From Escherichia coli (GTDB lineage: Bacteria; Pseudomonadota; Gammaproteobacteria; Enterobacterales; Enterobacteriaceae): a stretch of 64,000 nucleotides of DNA. Both the position numbers and the translations under genes were made by a program. Where the stretch lies: the NCBI GenBank assembly GCA_021307345.1, contig CP089930.1, forward strand, positions 620,001 through 684,000, written 5' to 3'. Shown here piece after piece: positions 29,787 through 41,285 of the stretch. Numbering within the stretch: the stretch's first letter is position 1; each line of letters starts with the position of its first letter. Below the pieces are notes generated by a model. It saw only the letters and a program-made list of their open reading frames with translations. It made no database searches and had not been told where the DNA came from.

Positions 29787-30713
29787 ATGTTTGATCCAGA
29801 AACCTTGCGGACTTTCATTGCGGTTGCTGAAACAGGAAGTTTTTCAAAAGCGGCAGAACGATTATGCAAAACCACGGCGACCATCAGTTATCGCATTAAA
29901 CTTCTGGAAGAGAATACCGGGGTGGCGTTGTTTTTCCGCACGACTCGCAGCGTGACATTGACAGCGGCAGGCGAGCATCTGCTTTGTCAGGCCAGAGACT
30001 GGCTGAGCTGGCTGGAAAGTATGCCCAGCGAGCTGCAACAGGTGAATGATGGCGTAGAACGCCAGGTGAATATTGTCATCAACAACCTGCTCTACACCCC
30101 CCAGGCCGTCGCCCAATTGCTGGCGTGGCTGAATGAACGTTACCCGTTTACCCAGTTTCACATCTCCCGGCAAATCTATATGGGCGTCTGGGATTCTCTA
30201 TTGTACGAAGGTTTTTCACTGGCTATCGGCGTCACAGGAACCGAGGCGCTGGCAAATACTTTTAGCCTTGATCCTTTAGGTTCGGTGCAATGGCGCTTTG
30301 TCATGGCGGCGGATCATCCGCTGGCGAACGTTGAAGAGCCGCTCACAGAAGCGCAGTTACGGCGCTTTCCGGCGGTCAATATTGAAGACAGCGCCCGCAC
30401 CTTAACAAAGCGAGTCGCCTGGCGATTGCCGGGGCAAAAAGAGATTCTCGTTCCGGACATGGAGACGAAAATCGCTGCCCATCTGGCGGGCGTTGGTATC
30501 GGTTTTTTGCCAAAATCACTTTGCCAGTCAATGATCGATAATCAACAACTGGTCAGCCGGGTCATCCCAACGATGCGCCCTCCTTCGCCATTGAGTCTGG
30601 CATGGCGCAAATTTGGTAGCGGCAAAGCGGTAGAAGATATTGTGACCTTGTTTACCCAGCGCAGACCAGAAATCAGCGGATTTTTAGAAATTTTCGGCAA
30701 CTCACACAGTTAA
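29787..30713 (+). CDS. allS: AllS, LysR-type activator of allDCE
   Basis: A 308-residue LysR-family regulator. The winged HTH covers residues ~1-60 ([20 protein letters not shown], then a [13 protein letters not shown] recognition helix). The C-terminal periplasmic-binding-like effector domain is intact. It activates the allDCE operon during anaerobic growth on allantoin; my candidate site is the 15532-15551 dyad. The next gene, mnmH, starts 68 bp downstream and has its own function. Confidence 0.96.
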   Translation: MFDPETLRTFIAVAETGSFSKAAERLCKTTATISYRIKLLEENTGVALFFRTTRSVTLTAAGEHLLCQARDWLSWLESMPSELQQVNDGVERQVNIVINNLLYTPQAVAQLLAWLNERYPFTQFHISRQIYMGVWDSLLYEGFSLAIGVTGTEALANTFSLDPLGSVQWRFVMAADHPLANVEEPLTEAQLRRFPAVNIEDSARTLTKRVAWRLPGQKEILVPDMETKIAAHLAGVGIGFLPKSLCQSMIDNQQLVSRVIPTMRPPSPLSLAWRKFGSGKAVEDIVTLFTQRRPEISGFLEIFGNSHS

Positions 30714-30766
30714 AAATCAAGTTTCCTCGCGCGTTGGCGCGTAAAATAGCGCGCAAGCTGATTTGA

Positions 30767-31876
<1,110 letters not shown>

Positions 31877-31937
31877 TGAGCGGTATTCTGAAACGGCGAT
31901 TGTCGTGAGAACAGAATGATTGCAACAGAATACAGAT

Positions 31938-31965
31938 ATAAAAAAACCGACATGACAGTCGGTTT
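31938..31965 (-). terminator. Terminator after ybbP
   Basis: On the minus strand AAACCGAC/GTCGGTTT (stem 31944-31951 with 31958-31965, loop of six) runs into a T-tract, about 50 bp after the ybbP stop. Confidence 0.8.
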
Positions 31966-32017
31966 CAGATTGTTGCCAAAGGGCGCACTATTCATGCCGG
32001 ATGCGCTACGCCTGTCA

Positions 32018-34432
32018 TCACCCCGCAAACTGCCTGAACAGCGCCTTCCCCTTAACCAGTCGCGCGCCCAGCCAGCCGCCGAAAAGCGACAGCAGCAGCG
32101 CACCGCTGCACGGCAGCACAATCCACAATCGCCAGTCCGGTTCCCACGGGAAATCAAACACTTTCGATTGCAGTACCGCCAGCGCCGTTTCCGCGCCAAT
32201 CGCGGCTACCAGGCCAGAAACAAACCCGAGCATGGCGAACTCACACCACAATGTCGTGCGCAGCAGTTTTTTGCCCGCACCGAGAGTGCGCCACACCACC
32301 AGCTCCTGATGGCGCTGACGCATTCCCACCTGCACCTGCGCCAGCAACAGCAACATACCGCAGGCGGTGACCAGCACCACCATCACTTCCAGCGCCCGAC
32401 TTACCTGCTCCAGCACCTGACCGACCTGTTTTAAAATCGCGCCAATGTCTAACAGGCTAATGGTCGGGAACTGGCGGTTAAGTTGCGTCAACATGCCGTT
32501 GCCGTTCTCCCAGCGGAAACTGGTGAGCCAGCTTTGCGGCTGCCCGTCCAGCGCCCCTTCCGGGAAAATAAAATAGAAATTAGGCCGCAGACTTTCCCAG
32601 TCCACTTTGCGCAGGCTGGTCACTTTAGTGCGGAACTCCTGGGTATCGCCCATAAAAGTCACGGTATCGCCGAGGGTAACTTTTAAGCGTTTCGCCAGCC
32701 CCTCTTCCATCGACACTTCATCCGCTTTTGGCGGCCAGTTACCGGCGACAATCGGGTTATGATCGGGCCGCGTATTTTGCCAGGTGAGGTTGAGTTCGCG
32801 GTTGAGCGCCTCATCTTCATTGCCTTCTGTCGGCTTGCCGTTAATCGCCGTCAGCCGCGCCCGCACTACCGGATAAAACGATTCCGGGACTATCTGATGT
32901 TCCGCGAGGAACGCTTTTAGCGGCGTAACCTGTTCTGTGGCGATGTTGATTAAAAAGTAGTTCGGGCTTTCTGGCGGTAGCTGCTGTTGCCAACGGTCGA
33001 GCAGATCGCCACGCAACACCAGCAGCAGTGCCAGCAGCATAAAGGAGAGCGAAAATGCCGAAAGCTGGCTTAACGTTGACCACGGCTGACGTAACAGGCG
33101 GCTGACTGCCAGACGCAGAGGTAGCGATTTTAGCGTCATGCTGCGTAATACATTAAGCAGCATCCAGCCCAGCACACCGCACAGCAAAGCCAGCACTACC
33201 GCGCCCGCCAGCACCGCCCAGAGCAGCATACTGCCACCCATTAATCCGGCGAGCAGCAGCACAACCACCACACTGACAATCGGCAGATAAAACTTCAGCG
33301 GCCAGACGTTCGCTACCACATCATTACGTAATACGCGTAAAGGCTGCGTTGCCAGCAACAGGCGGTACGGTCGCAGCCCCACCAGCAGCGAGATGACCGT
33401 CATGGTGCCGAGCGCCCACAGCCACGGCCAGAGGCTGGCTGGCGGTAGTGCGGCAGGCAGAACGGGCTTGAGCAGCACCATCAACACGTTTTCGAACAAC
33501 AGACCTATCGCCCCACCGGTAACGGCTGAAAGCGTCAGCACCATCAACCACTGACCGACGATTAGCTTACGCAGTTGCGCTCGCCCTGCTCCCAGCGTTT
33601 TGAGGATCGCCACCAGATCGTAGCGACTGCGACAGTAATGATTCATCGCCACAGCCACCGCTGCCACTGCCAGCAGCAAGGTCAGAAGCGCCGAAAGCAG
33701 CAGGAACTGCTGCGAGCGTTCCATCGATCGCCCCAGCGCGCCTTCGTCCTGTTCCAGACCGTACCAGCGTTGTTCGGGTTTAAGCTGAGGTAACAGCCAT
33801 TTCTCATAGCCATCGAGCTGGTTCTCGCTGCCGCCGAATTTATAACGCCAGGTGACCCGACTCCCCGGCTGCACGGCTCCGGTTTTATCGACATCCGCCA
33901 GATTCATCATCAGACGCGGAGCCATCTGGAAGGGGTTAAAACCAGAATCCGGTTCCTGAATTACTTCTCCGGCAATCCGCAGTGTGGCATCGCCCACGTC
34001 AATGGTGTCGCCCGTTTTCAGGTTAAGGAGCGCCATCAGGCGTGGAGCCAGCAATACGCTGCCCGCCTGCGGTTTCAGGCCAGGGGGATTAGTTTGCAGA
34101 TCGCCATACATCGGGTAGATATCATCCACCGCCTTGACGTTCGCCAGCTGCGGTGTGTCGCCTGCAAAGGTCATTGTGGCGAAAGTCAGCTGCTTGCCGA
34201 CTTTCAGGCCGCGCTTTTGCGCTTCCTCCAGCCACGCTTGCGGCACTTCGCGCGAACTGCGCAACGCCCGATCGCCCGCCATAAACTCCCGGCTTTGCTG
34301 GCTTAAACCTTTCTCCATGCGATCGCTGATATTGCCCAGCGCCAGCACGCAGGCCACCGCCAGGCTTAGCGCCAGCCAGACAATTAATAGCGACGGCGAG
34401 CGCCATTCGCGCCAGAACCAACGTGCAATCAT
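32018..34432 (-). CDS. ybbP: YbbP, FtsX-type ABC permease
   Basis: An 804-residue inner-membrane permease of the MacB/FtsX-like family. It has an N-terminal helix (SLLIVWLALSLAVACVLALG), a large periplasmic domain, and several helices in two FtsX-like groups. It overlaps ybbA, its ATPase, by four bases (ATGA). The pair is thought to work with the divergent thioesterase TesA in extracting hydrophobic molecules from the membrane; the substrate is uncertain. The stop is followed directly by a terminator and mnmH; the rhsD element that separates ybbP and mnmH in K-12 is absent. Confidence 0.94.
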   Translation of the reverse strand: MIARWFWREWRSPSLLIVWLALSLAVACVLALGNISDRMEKGLSQQSREFMAGDRALRSSREVPQAWLEEAQKRGLKVGKQLTFATMTFAGDTPQLANVKAVDDIYPMYGDLQTNPPGLKPQAGSVLLAPRLMALLNLKTGDTIDVGDATLRIAGEVIQEPDSGFNPFQMAPRLMMNLADVDKTGAVQPGSRVTWRYKFGGSENQLDGYEKWLLPQLKPEQRWYGLEQDEGALGRSMERSQQFLLLSALLTLLLAVAAVAVAMNHYCRSRYDLVAILKTLGAGRAQLRKLIVGQWLMVLTLSAVTGGAIGLLFENVLMVLLKPVLPAALPPASLWPWLWALGTMTVISLLVGLRPYRLLLATQPLRVLRNDVVANVWPLKFYLPIVSVVVVLLLAGLMGGSMLLWAVLAGAVVLALLCGVLGWMLLNVLRSMTLKSLPLRLAVSRLLRQPWSTLSQLSAFSLSFMLLALLLVLRGDLLDRWQQQLPPESPNYFLINIATEQVTPLKAFLAEHQIVPESFYPVVRARLTAINGKPTEGNEDEALNRELNLTWQNTRPDHNPIVAGNWPPKADEVSMEEGLAKRLKVTLGDTVTFMGDTQEFRTKVTSLRKVDWESLRPNFYFIFPEGALDGQPQSWLTSFRWENGNGMLTQLNRQFPTISLLDIGAILKQVGQVLEQVSRALEVMVVLVTACGMLLLLAQVQVGMRQRHQELVVWRTLGAGKKLLRTTLWCEFAMLGFVSGLVAAIGAETALAVLQSKVFDFPWEPDWRLWIVLPCSGALLLSLFGGWLGARLVKGKALFRQFAG

Positions 34433-35115
34433 GCTTCCTCCTGCAACTGCCCGTTAACCAGCCGTAAGCAACGGTCGCAGCGCGCCGCCAGTTGCAGGTC
34501 GTGAGTCACCATAATCAACGTGGTGCCATGTTCACGGTTGAGGGAAAACAGCAGGTCGGCAATTTTATCGCCCGTCTGGCGGTCAAGGTTGCCGGTGGGT
34601 TCGTCGGCAAACAGCACATCAGGCCGACCGTTAAAGGCTCTCGCAAGCGCCACACGTTGCTGTTCGCCGCCGGAAAGCTGTGCCGGAAGATGATCAAGAC
34701 GTTTACCCAACCCTAACTGTTCGAGCAACGCTTTCGCTCCGTTACGACTTTCTGCGCTACTCTCACCGCGCAGCAGCGCCGGAAGCTCGACGTTTTCCAG
34801 CGCGTTAAGGGTAGGAATTAACATAAATGATTGAAAAACAAAGCCTACGTGCTTCGCGCGCAACTTTGCCCGCGCTTCTTCGTCCATATTATGTAGCGGT
34901 TGTCCCACCAGACTCACTTCGCCACTGCTGCCGTCATCCAGCCCGGCGAGGATCGCCAGTAAGGTTGATTTACCCGATCCCGACTCGCCCACCAGTGCGA
35001 TAGTTTCGCCACGTTTGACAACCAGCTCAACTCCGGTGAGGATGGAGAGTTCATGCTCCCCCTGACCGACGGACTTCTTAAGATGATGAACTTCAACAAT
35101 GTTTTCCGCTGGCAT
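34429..35115 (-). CDS. ybbA: YbbA, ABC transporter ATP-binding protein
   Basis: A 228-residue LolD/MacB-type ATPase. Walker A GESGSGKST, Q-loop FVFQSFMLIP, signature LSGGEQQRVALARA, Walker B VLFADEPTGNLD and switch His in MVTHD are all intact. It powers YbbP. Its first 33 bases overlap the 5' end of the oppositely oriented tesA, so the two promoters lie inside each other's coding regions. Confidence 0.96.
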   Translation of the reverse strand: MPAENIVEVHHLKKSVGQGEHELSILTGVELVVKRGETIALVGESGSGKSTLLAILAGLDDGSSGEVSLVGQPLHNMDEEARAKLRAKHVGFVFQSFMLIPTLNALENVELPALLRGESSAESRNGAKALLEQLGLGKRLDHLPAQLSGGEQQRVALARAFNGRPDVLFADEPTGNLDRQTGDKIADLLFSLNREHGTTLIMVTHDLQLAARCDRCLRLVNGQLQEEA

Positions 35116-35709
35116 TTGCCCTTCCTGTTCCTGGTTCTGTTAACCTTCCGTGCCGCCGCAGCGGACACGTTATTAATTCTGGGTGATAGCCTGAGCGCCG
35201 GGTATCGAATGTCTGCCAGCGCGGCCTGGCCTGCCTTGTTGAATGATAAGTGGCAGAGTAAAACGTCGGTAGTTAATGCCAGCATCAGCGGCGACACCTC
35301 GCAACAAGGGCTGGCGCGCCTTCCGGCTTTGCTGAAGCAGCATCAGCCGCGCTGGGTGCTGGTTGAACTGGGCGGCAATGATGGATTGCGTGGTTTTCAG
35401 CCACAGCAAACCGAGCAAACGCTGCACCAGATTTTGCAGGATGTCAAAGCCGCCAACGCTGAACCATTGTTAATGCAAATACGTCTGCCTGCAAACTATG
35501 GTCGCCGTTATAATGAAGCCTTTAGCGCCATTTACCCCAAACTCGCCAAAGAGTTTGATGTTCCGCTGCTGCCTTTTTTTATGGAAGAGGTCTACCTCAA
35601 GCCACAATGGATGCAGGATGACGGTATTCATCCCAACCGCGACGCCCAGCCGTTTATTGCCGACTGGATGGCGAAGCAGTTGCAGCCTTTAGTAAATCAT
35701 GACTCATAA
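35083..35709 (+). CDS. tesA: TesA, periplasmic acyl-CoA thioesterase I/protease I/lysophospholipase L1
   Basis: A 208-residue SGNH hydrolase with a 26-residue signal peptide ending RAAA before ADTLLIL. Catalytic Ser is in GDSLSAGY, oxyanion Gly/Asn in GGNDGLRG, and the Asp/His pair in DDGIHPNRD. I chose the ATG at 35083, which gives the known precursor; an upstream in-frame start would place residues before the signal peptide. It is divergent from ybbA with overlapping 5' ends, and its 3' end overlaps ybbO by 11 bases. Confidence 0.97.
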   Translation: MMNFNNVFRWHLPFLFLVLLTFRAAAADTLLILGDSLSAGYRMSASAAWPALLNDKWQSKTSVVNASISGDTSQQGLARLPALLKQHQPRWVLVELGGNDGLRGFQPQQTEQTLHQILQDVKAANAEPLLMQIRLPANYGRRYNEAFSAIYPKLAKEFDVPLLPFFMEEVYLKPQWMQDDGIHPNRDAQPFIADWMAKQLQPLVNHDS

Positions 35710-36508
35710 AGCAACGGAGATCCTGACAGGTAAAGTTATGCAAAAATCGGTCTTAATTACCGGATGTTCCAGTGGAATTGGCCTGGAAAGCGCGCTCGAA
35801 TTAAAACGCCAGGGTTTTCATGTGCTGGCAGGTTGCCGGAAACCGGATGATGTTGAGCGCATGAACAGCATGGGATTTACCGGCGTGTTGATCGATCTGG
35901 ATTCGCCAGAAAGTGTTGATCGCGCAGCCGACGAAGTGATCGCCCTGACCGATAATTGTCTGTATGGGATCTTTAACAATGCCGGATTCGGCATGTATGG
36001 CCCCCTTTCCACCATCAGCCGTGCGCAGATGGAACAGCAGTTTTCCGCCAACTTTTTCGGCGCACACCAGCTCACCATGCGCCTGTTACCCGCGATGTTG
36101 CCGCACGGTGAAGGGCGTATTGTGATGACCTCATCGGTGATGGGATTAATCTCCACACCGGGTCGTGGCGCTTACGCGGCCAGTAAATATGCGCTGGAGG
36201 CGTGGTCAGACGCGCTGCGCATGGAGCTGCGCCACAGCGGAATTAAAGTCAGCCTGATTGAGCCGGGGCCTATTCGTACTCGCTTTACCGACAACGTCAA
36301 CCAGACGCAAAGTGATAAACCGGTCGAAAACCCTGGCATTGCTGCCCGCTTTACGTTGGGGCCGGAAGCGGTGGTCGCCAAAGTGCGCCATGCTTTTATT
36401 AGCGAGAAGCCGAAGATGCGCTATCCGGTGACGCTGGTGACCTGGGCGGTAATGGTGCTCAAACGCCTGCTGCCGGGGCGCGTGATGGACAAAATATTGC
36501 AGGGGTGA
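35699..36508 (+). CDS. ybbO: YbbO, NADP+-dependent short-chain aldehyde reductase
   Basis: A 269-residue short-chain dehydrogenase/reductase. The cofactor loop GCSSGIGLE, NNAGFGMYG, the catalytic Ser in VMTSSVMG and the YAASK motif are all present, and a hydrophobic C-terminal stretch (VTWAVMVLKRLLPG) may attach it to the membrane. It reduces fatty aldehydes. The start overlaps the end of tesA; an internal ATG at 35738 (MQKSVLITG) is a plausible alternative start. Confidence 0.94.
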   Translation: MTHKATEILTGKVMQKSVLITGCSSGIGLESALELKRQGFHVLAGCRKPDDVERMNSMGFTGVLIDLDSPESVDRAADEVIALTDNCLYGIFNNAGFGMYGPLSTISRAQMEQQFSANFFGAHQLTMRLLPAMLPHGEGRIVMTSSVMGLISTPGRGAYAASKYALEAWSDALRMELRHSGIKVSLIEPGPIRTRFTDNVNQTQSDKPVENPGIAARFTLGPEAVVAKVRHAFISEKPKMRYPVTLVTWAVMVLKRLLPGRVMDKILQG

Positions 36509-36526
36509 GTTGAAGCGCGCGCTTAA

Positions 36527-37423
<897 letters not shown>

Positions 37424-37453
37424 TATTCCGTTGATCGGCACATGAACCACAAC

Positions 37454-37480
37454 GCCGGATGCGATGCTGCGCATCCGGTA
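37454..37480. repeat. REP hairpin between cnoX and fetB
   Basis: GCCGGATGCGATGCTGCGCATCCGG forms a near-perfect stem in the gap between the convergent genes. Confidence 0.8.
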
Positions 37481-37485
37481 TCGCA

Positions 37486-38265
37486 TCATTTCTTCTTCAA
37501 TTGCGTCACCACCAACTGGTGGCGCGAATTATAAAACTTCCGATAGGTTAAATAACAGGCAATAATGGTCGACAAGCTGGCGGTTGAGAGCAGCATAAAG
37601 GTCACCATAATCTGATATTTAATCGCCTTCACCGGATCAATCCCGGCAAATATCAACCCGGACATCATTCCTGGTAAACTCACTAAGCCAACCGTTTTTG
37701 CTGAATCGACCGTCGGAATTAAAGCCGCGCGAATACTGTCGCGAATCAATATCGCTGAAGCCTGTTTCGGCGTCGCGCCAAGACTCAGTTTCTCCTGAAT
37801 CTGTTGCTGTTCGCTAATGACCCGTTGCCCTAAATTGTTGTAACACAACCCCACCGCTACCATGGCGTTACCGGCTATCATCCCGGCGATAGGGATCACC
37901 TGCATCGGGATAAACTCAATCGAACCCGATAAAATTAACACCGCGAGGGTAATTCCCGCCCCGACCGTAATGGCAATAAACGACGAGATAAAAGCTTTAG
38001 CAATATATTTACTGCGTTTTTGCGCATTCCACGCCGCATTAAAGCAAATAAATAACACCATCAATAATGTCAGGCTGGCATCATCAACGCTGAAAATATA
38101 TTTCAGCACATAGCCAACAATAATCAGCTGAATTATCGCTCGCCCGACGCTCCAGAGAATATCTTTCTCCAGCGCCAGTTTTTCTTTATGGCTAATTAAG
38201 ATTGCCACCACCACTAGCATTAATGCCAGTGCCAATGATTCGTTAGTAATATTATGCGAGTTCAT
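37486..38265 (-). CDS. fetB: FetB (YbbM), iron-export ABC permease
   Basis: A 259-residue inner-membrane permease (UPF0014 family) with about seven hydrophobic segments and the conserved GQRVISEQQQIQEKLSLGAT cytoplasmic loop. With FetA it exports excess iron and raises resistance to peroxide. The start at 38265 (MNSHNITNES) gives the K-12 length and lies inside the end of fetA (14-bp overlap). Confidence 0.95.
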   Translation of the reverse strand: MNSHNITNESLALALMLVVVAILISHKEKLALEKDILWSVGRAIIQLIIVGYVLKYIFSVDDASLTLLMVLFICFNAAWNAQKRSKYIAKAFISSFIAITVGAGITLAVLILSGSIEFIPMQVIPIAGMIAGNAMVAVGLCYNNLGQRVISEQQQIQEKLSLGATPKQASAILIRDSIRAALIPTVDSAKTVGLVSLPGMMSGLIFAGIDPVKAIKYQIMVTFMLLSTASLSTIIACYLTYRKFYNSRHQLVVTQLKKK

Positions 38266-38929
38266 AGCGTGCTTCCTGCATTTCTCCGGCATGCGGTTGC
38301 AGTGTAATCACCTTATCCGCATGATTAATTTCGTCTTTATCGTGTGTCACCCACAGCACGGCAATATTTTGCTCGCGCACATACCGGTGGATCATCTCAT
38401 TAACGTTATGTTTATTACTTTCATCCAGCGCACTGGTGATTTCATCCAGCAATAAAACCTTCGGCATAAATTGCAGGTTACGAATCAATGAGATGCGTTG
38501 TTTTTCACCACCAGATAGCTCGGCGATATTCTTCGTCAAAATGCTGTCCGGCAAAGCGAAGCGTTCGAGAAAATCGAGAAAAATGGCCGGGTCAGGCTGC
38601 TGGTTACGGATCTGCCAGGGAAAGATCAGATTATCGTATACCGTGTCGCCAAACAACACTGGTGTCTGGGCACAGTAGGAGACTTGCTGGCGATACTCCT
38701 CTGGCTTCAGGGTGAATATATCTTCGCCTGCAAATAGTAACGTTCCACTACTCGGACTGATTAATGAAGCAACAATTTTTAGTAGCGTACTTTTGCCGCA
38801 GCCGGAAGGGCCGGTAATTAACTTAAATTCGCCAGCACGCAGCGAAAAATTGATGTTATTGAGAATCTTCGTATCGCCCACCTGATATCCAACATTTTGC
38901 AGTTGGAGCAAAAGACTATTTTCCTGCAT
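38252..38929 (-). CDS. fetA: FetA (YbbL), iron-export ABC ATPase
   Basis: A 225-residue ABC ATPase: Walker A GPSGCGKST, signature LSGGEKQRISLIRNL, Walker B VLLLDEITSALDE, switch His in WVTHDKDE. It drives FetB. The promoter must lie in the 145-bp gap to the divergent qmcA. Confidence 0.95.
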   Translation of the reverse strand: MQENSLLLQLQNVGYQVGDTKILNNINFSLRAGEFKLITGPSGCGKSTLLKIVASLISPSSGTLLFAGEDIFTLKPEEYRQQVSYCAQTPVLFGDTVYDNLIFPWQIRNQQPDPAIFLDFLERFALPDSILTKNIAELSGGEKQRISLIRNLQFMPKVLLLDEITSALDESNKHNVNEMIHRYVREQNIAVLWVTHDKDEINHADKVITLQPHAGEMQEARYELA

Positions 38930-39074
38930 TACCCATCCCTTTTTCTGATTTTTACTAAAAACAGTTTATCCTCCGCAAGAATAAGGGGGAACTCTCTTTC
39001 AGTAATCAGGTATAATTTGTTTAATCAAGCAGCAATTTTGCTGATTATGGACGGTACAACAGGAGGTTTTTCCG

Positions 39075-39992
39075 ATGCTTATTTTTATCCCGATTCTCAT
39101 TTTTGTCGCGCTGGTCATTGTTGGCGCGGGCGTCAAAATCGTGCCGCAGGGCTATCAGTGGACGGTAGAACGTTTTGGTCGCTATACCAAAACGTTACAG
39201 CCGGGGCTCAGTCTGGTGGTGCCATTTATGGATCGCATTGGTCGCAAGATCAATATGATGGAGCAAGTGCTCGATATCCCTTCCCAGGAAGTTATCTCGA
39301 AAGATAACGCCAACGTGACCATCGACGCAGTCTGTTTTATTCAGGTGATTGATGCCCCGCGCGCCGCTTATGAAGTCAGCAATCTGGAGCTGGCAATCAT
39401 CAACCTGACCATGACCAACATCCGTACCGTGCTTGGCTCAATGGAACTGGACGAAATGCTCTCCCAGCGCGACAGCATTAACTCGCGCCTGCTGCATATT
39501 GTCGATGAAGCCACCAACCCGTGGGGGATTAAAGTCACCCGTATTGAAATTCGTGATGTGCGCCCACCGGCAGAGCTTATCTCTTCGATGAACGCGCAGA
39601 TGAAAGCGGAACGTACCAAACGCGCTTACATCCTTGAGGCGGAAGGGATCCGTCAGGCGGAAATCCTCAAAGCCGAAGGTGAAAAACAGTCGCAAATCCT
39701 GAAAGCGGAAGGCGAACGTCAGTCGGCGTTTTTACAGGCTGAAGCGCGAGAACGTTCCGCCGAAGCGGAAGCTCGCGCGACCCAAATGGTGTCTGAAGCC
39801 ATCGCCTCCGGTGATATTCAGGCGGTGAACTACTTCGTAGCGCAGAAATACACCGAAGCGTTGCAACAAATCGGTTCGTCCAGTAACAGCAAAGTGGTGA
39901 TGATGCCATTAGACGCCAGCAGCCTGATGGGGTCGATTGCCGGGATTGCCGAACTGGTGAAAGACAGCGCCAACGAGCGAAATAAATCATGA
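39075..39992 (+). CDS. qmcA: QmcA (YbbK), SPFH-domain membrane protein
   Basis: A 305-residue stomatin/prohibitin-like protein with one N-terminal membrane helix ([18 protein letters not shown]) and an SPFH domain ([15 protein letters not shown] to ~residue 190). A long charged coiled coil follows ([17 protein letters not shown] and similar repeats). It forms large membrane-associated cages and is a multicopy suppressor of htpX ftsH defects, so it is tied to membrane quality control. ybbJ overlaps its stop by four bases. Confidence 0.96.
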   Translation: MLIFIPILIFVALVIVGAGVKIVPQGYQWTVERFGRYTKTLQPGLSLVVPFMDRIGRKINMMEQVLDIPSQEVISKDNANVTIDAVCFIQVIDAPRAAYEVSNLELAIINLTMTNIRTVLGSMELDEMLSQRDSINSRLLHIVDEATNPWGIKVTRIEIRDVRPPAELISSMNAQMKAERTKRAYILEAEGIRQAEILKAEGEKQSQILKAEGERQSAFLQAEARERSAEAEARATQMVSEAIASGDIQAVNYFVAQKYTEALQQIGSSSNSKVVMMPLDASSLMGSIAGIAELVKDSANERNKS

Positions 39993-40441
39993 TCGAGCTG
40001 CTGGTAGTACACCCGCATATTTTCTGGCTGAGTCTCGGCGGTTTATTGCTGGCTGCCGAGATGCTGGGCGGAAACGGTTATCTGTTGTGGAGCGGTGTCG
40101 CGGCGGTGATTACTGGTCTGGTGGTCTGGCTGCTGCCGCTGGGTTGGGAGTGGCAAGGGGTGATCTTTGCCGTCCTGACGCTGCTCGCCGCCTGGCTGTG
40201 GTGGAAATGGTTGTCACGGCGGGTACGCGAACAAAAGCACAGCGACAGTCATTTAAACCAGCGTGGCCAGCAGTTGATTGGCAGGCGGTTTGTGCTGGAA
40301 TCGCCGCTGGTCAACGGGCGCGGTCATATGCGCGTCGGCGACAGTTCATGGCCTGTCAGCGCCAGCGAGGATCTCGGCGCAGGTACGCATGTTGAGGTGA
40401 TTGCGATTGAAGGGATAACGTTGATCATCCGTGCGGTCATC

Positions 40442-40447
<6 letters not shown>
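39989..40447 (+). CDS. ybbJ: YbbJ, NfeD-like membrane partner of QmcA
   Basis: A 152-residue protein with two or three N-terminal membrane helices and a C-terminal OB-fold NfeD domain ([17 protein letters not shown]). SPFH/NfeD gene pairs are widespread, and the ATGA overlap here supports a stable QmcA-YbbJ complex. The stop codon lies inside the first REP unit that follows. Confidence 0.94.
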
Positions 40448-40537
<90 letters not shown>

Positions 40538-40557
40538 TGTGGGCGGGGAATGGCAAT

Positions 40558-40920
40558 TTACTCTTCTGTGGTTTTACCCATACTTTTCTGGTCTTCATCC
40601 GGATAATGTTTTTTTAAATATTCCAGGACGTTTTTATTGACCTTATGTTGGGTATACACCCACCCTTTCCAGTAATCGGGCTGATCCAGGTAAACTTCTG
40701 GCGGAATGGTGAAATCAGAAAGCGTTAACCATTCGGCTAACAAATCGGGGTTTCTCTTCTGGATCAACTGCAACAGCATGATCAGCGACATGGCAGAGGC
40801 AGGAGCCGTACTATCGCCGCTTAAATACTTCCACACCGTGGAGCGATTCGAACGAAAAAGGATAGGGAGTAACGCCCTGTCCAGATTCATTTCATTAAAA
40901 ATCTTCTCAAATTCATTCAT
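40558..40920 (-). CDS. Unrecognised HTH-like protein divergent from the autotransporter locus
   Basis: A 120-residue protein I do not recognise. Residues ~1-60 resemble a Cro/CI-type helix-turn-helix (SNRSTVWKYLSGDSTAPA, where the run STVWKYLSG would be the recognition helix, followed by SLIMLLQLIQKRNP). The remaining half is acidic and aromatic (WKGWVYTQHKV, KKHYPDEDQ) without a known motif. The ribosome site AGGAAA precedes the ATG at 40920. It is transcribed away from the trimeric autotransporter gene, with 365 bp between their starts, so a regulator of that locus is a natural hypothesis. Absent from K-12 at this position as far as I recall. Confidence 0.6.
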   Translation of the reverse strand: MNEFEKIFNEMNLDRALLPILFRSNRSTVWKYLSGDSTAPASAMSLIMLLQLIQKRNPDLLAEWLTLSDFTIPPEVYLDQPDYWKGWVYTQHKVNKNVLEYLKKHYPDEDQKSMGKTTEE

Positions 40921-41285
40921 TTAATTTTCCTGCCTAGCGTAAACCTCTTAAAAATTGAGATTTATCAAAGAAACGCATTCTAACATACATCAGCAACAGC
41001 ATCACGTTTAGTGCAGAAACAGCATTTATTTCGCTTATCAAAACAAGTCTTTACGGTTTGTTACTGAGAAATAGCACAAAATGATTTTCCATTTTATTTC
41101 TAATGGAAACTTTTTTAGTTTCCATTAGTCGGTGTTTACGCTTACATCGTATAAAAACGCGCTTTACATCACACAAATGCCAGCGTAGATTTCGATCAAT
41201 ACGAAACGCATAATATTTCTTATAACAACAATTAATGTTGCTATAAGAAACATAAATGCGACTTACTTTGATTGAGAAAAAATGA
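40921..41285. promoter_or_regulatory. Divergent control region with two long inverted repeats
   Basis: This 365-bp AT-rich gap holds two strong dyads. The first is perfect: CTAATGGAAAC/GTTTCCATTAG (41100-41110 and 41118-41128, 7-base loop). The second has 14-base arms with one mismatch (41216-41229 and 41237-41250, 7-base loop) and lies 36 bp before the autotransporter start, so it is either an operator or a 5'-UTR hairpin. Neither has a T-tract placed for a terminator. Confidence 0.65.

Noticed and set aside
41100-41128. Reading the perfect 11-bp dyad as a transcription terminator
   Set aside because: T residues form its loop rather than following the stem on either strand, and it lies between divergent promoters where no transcript should end.
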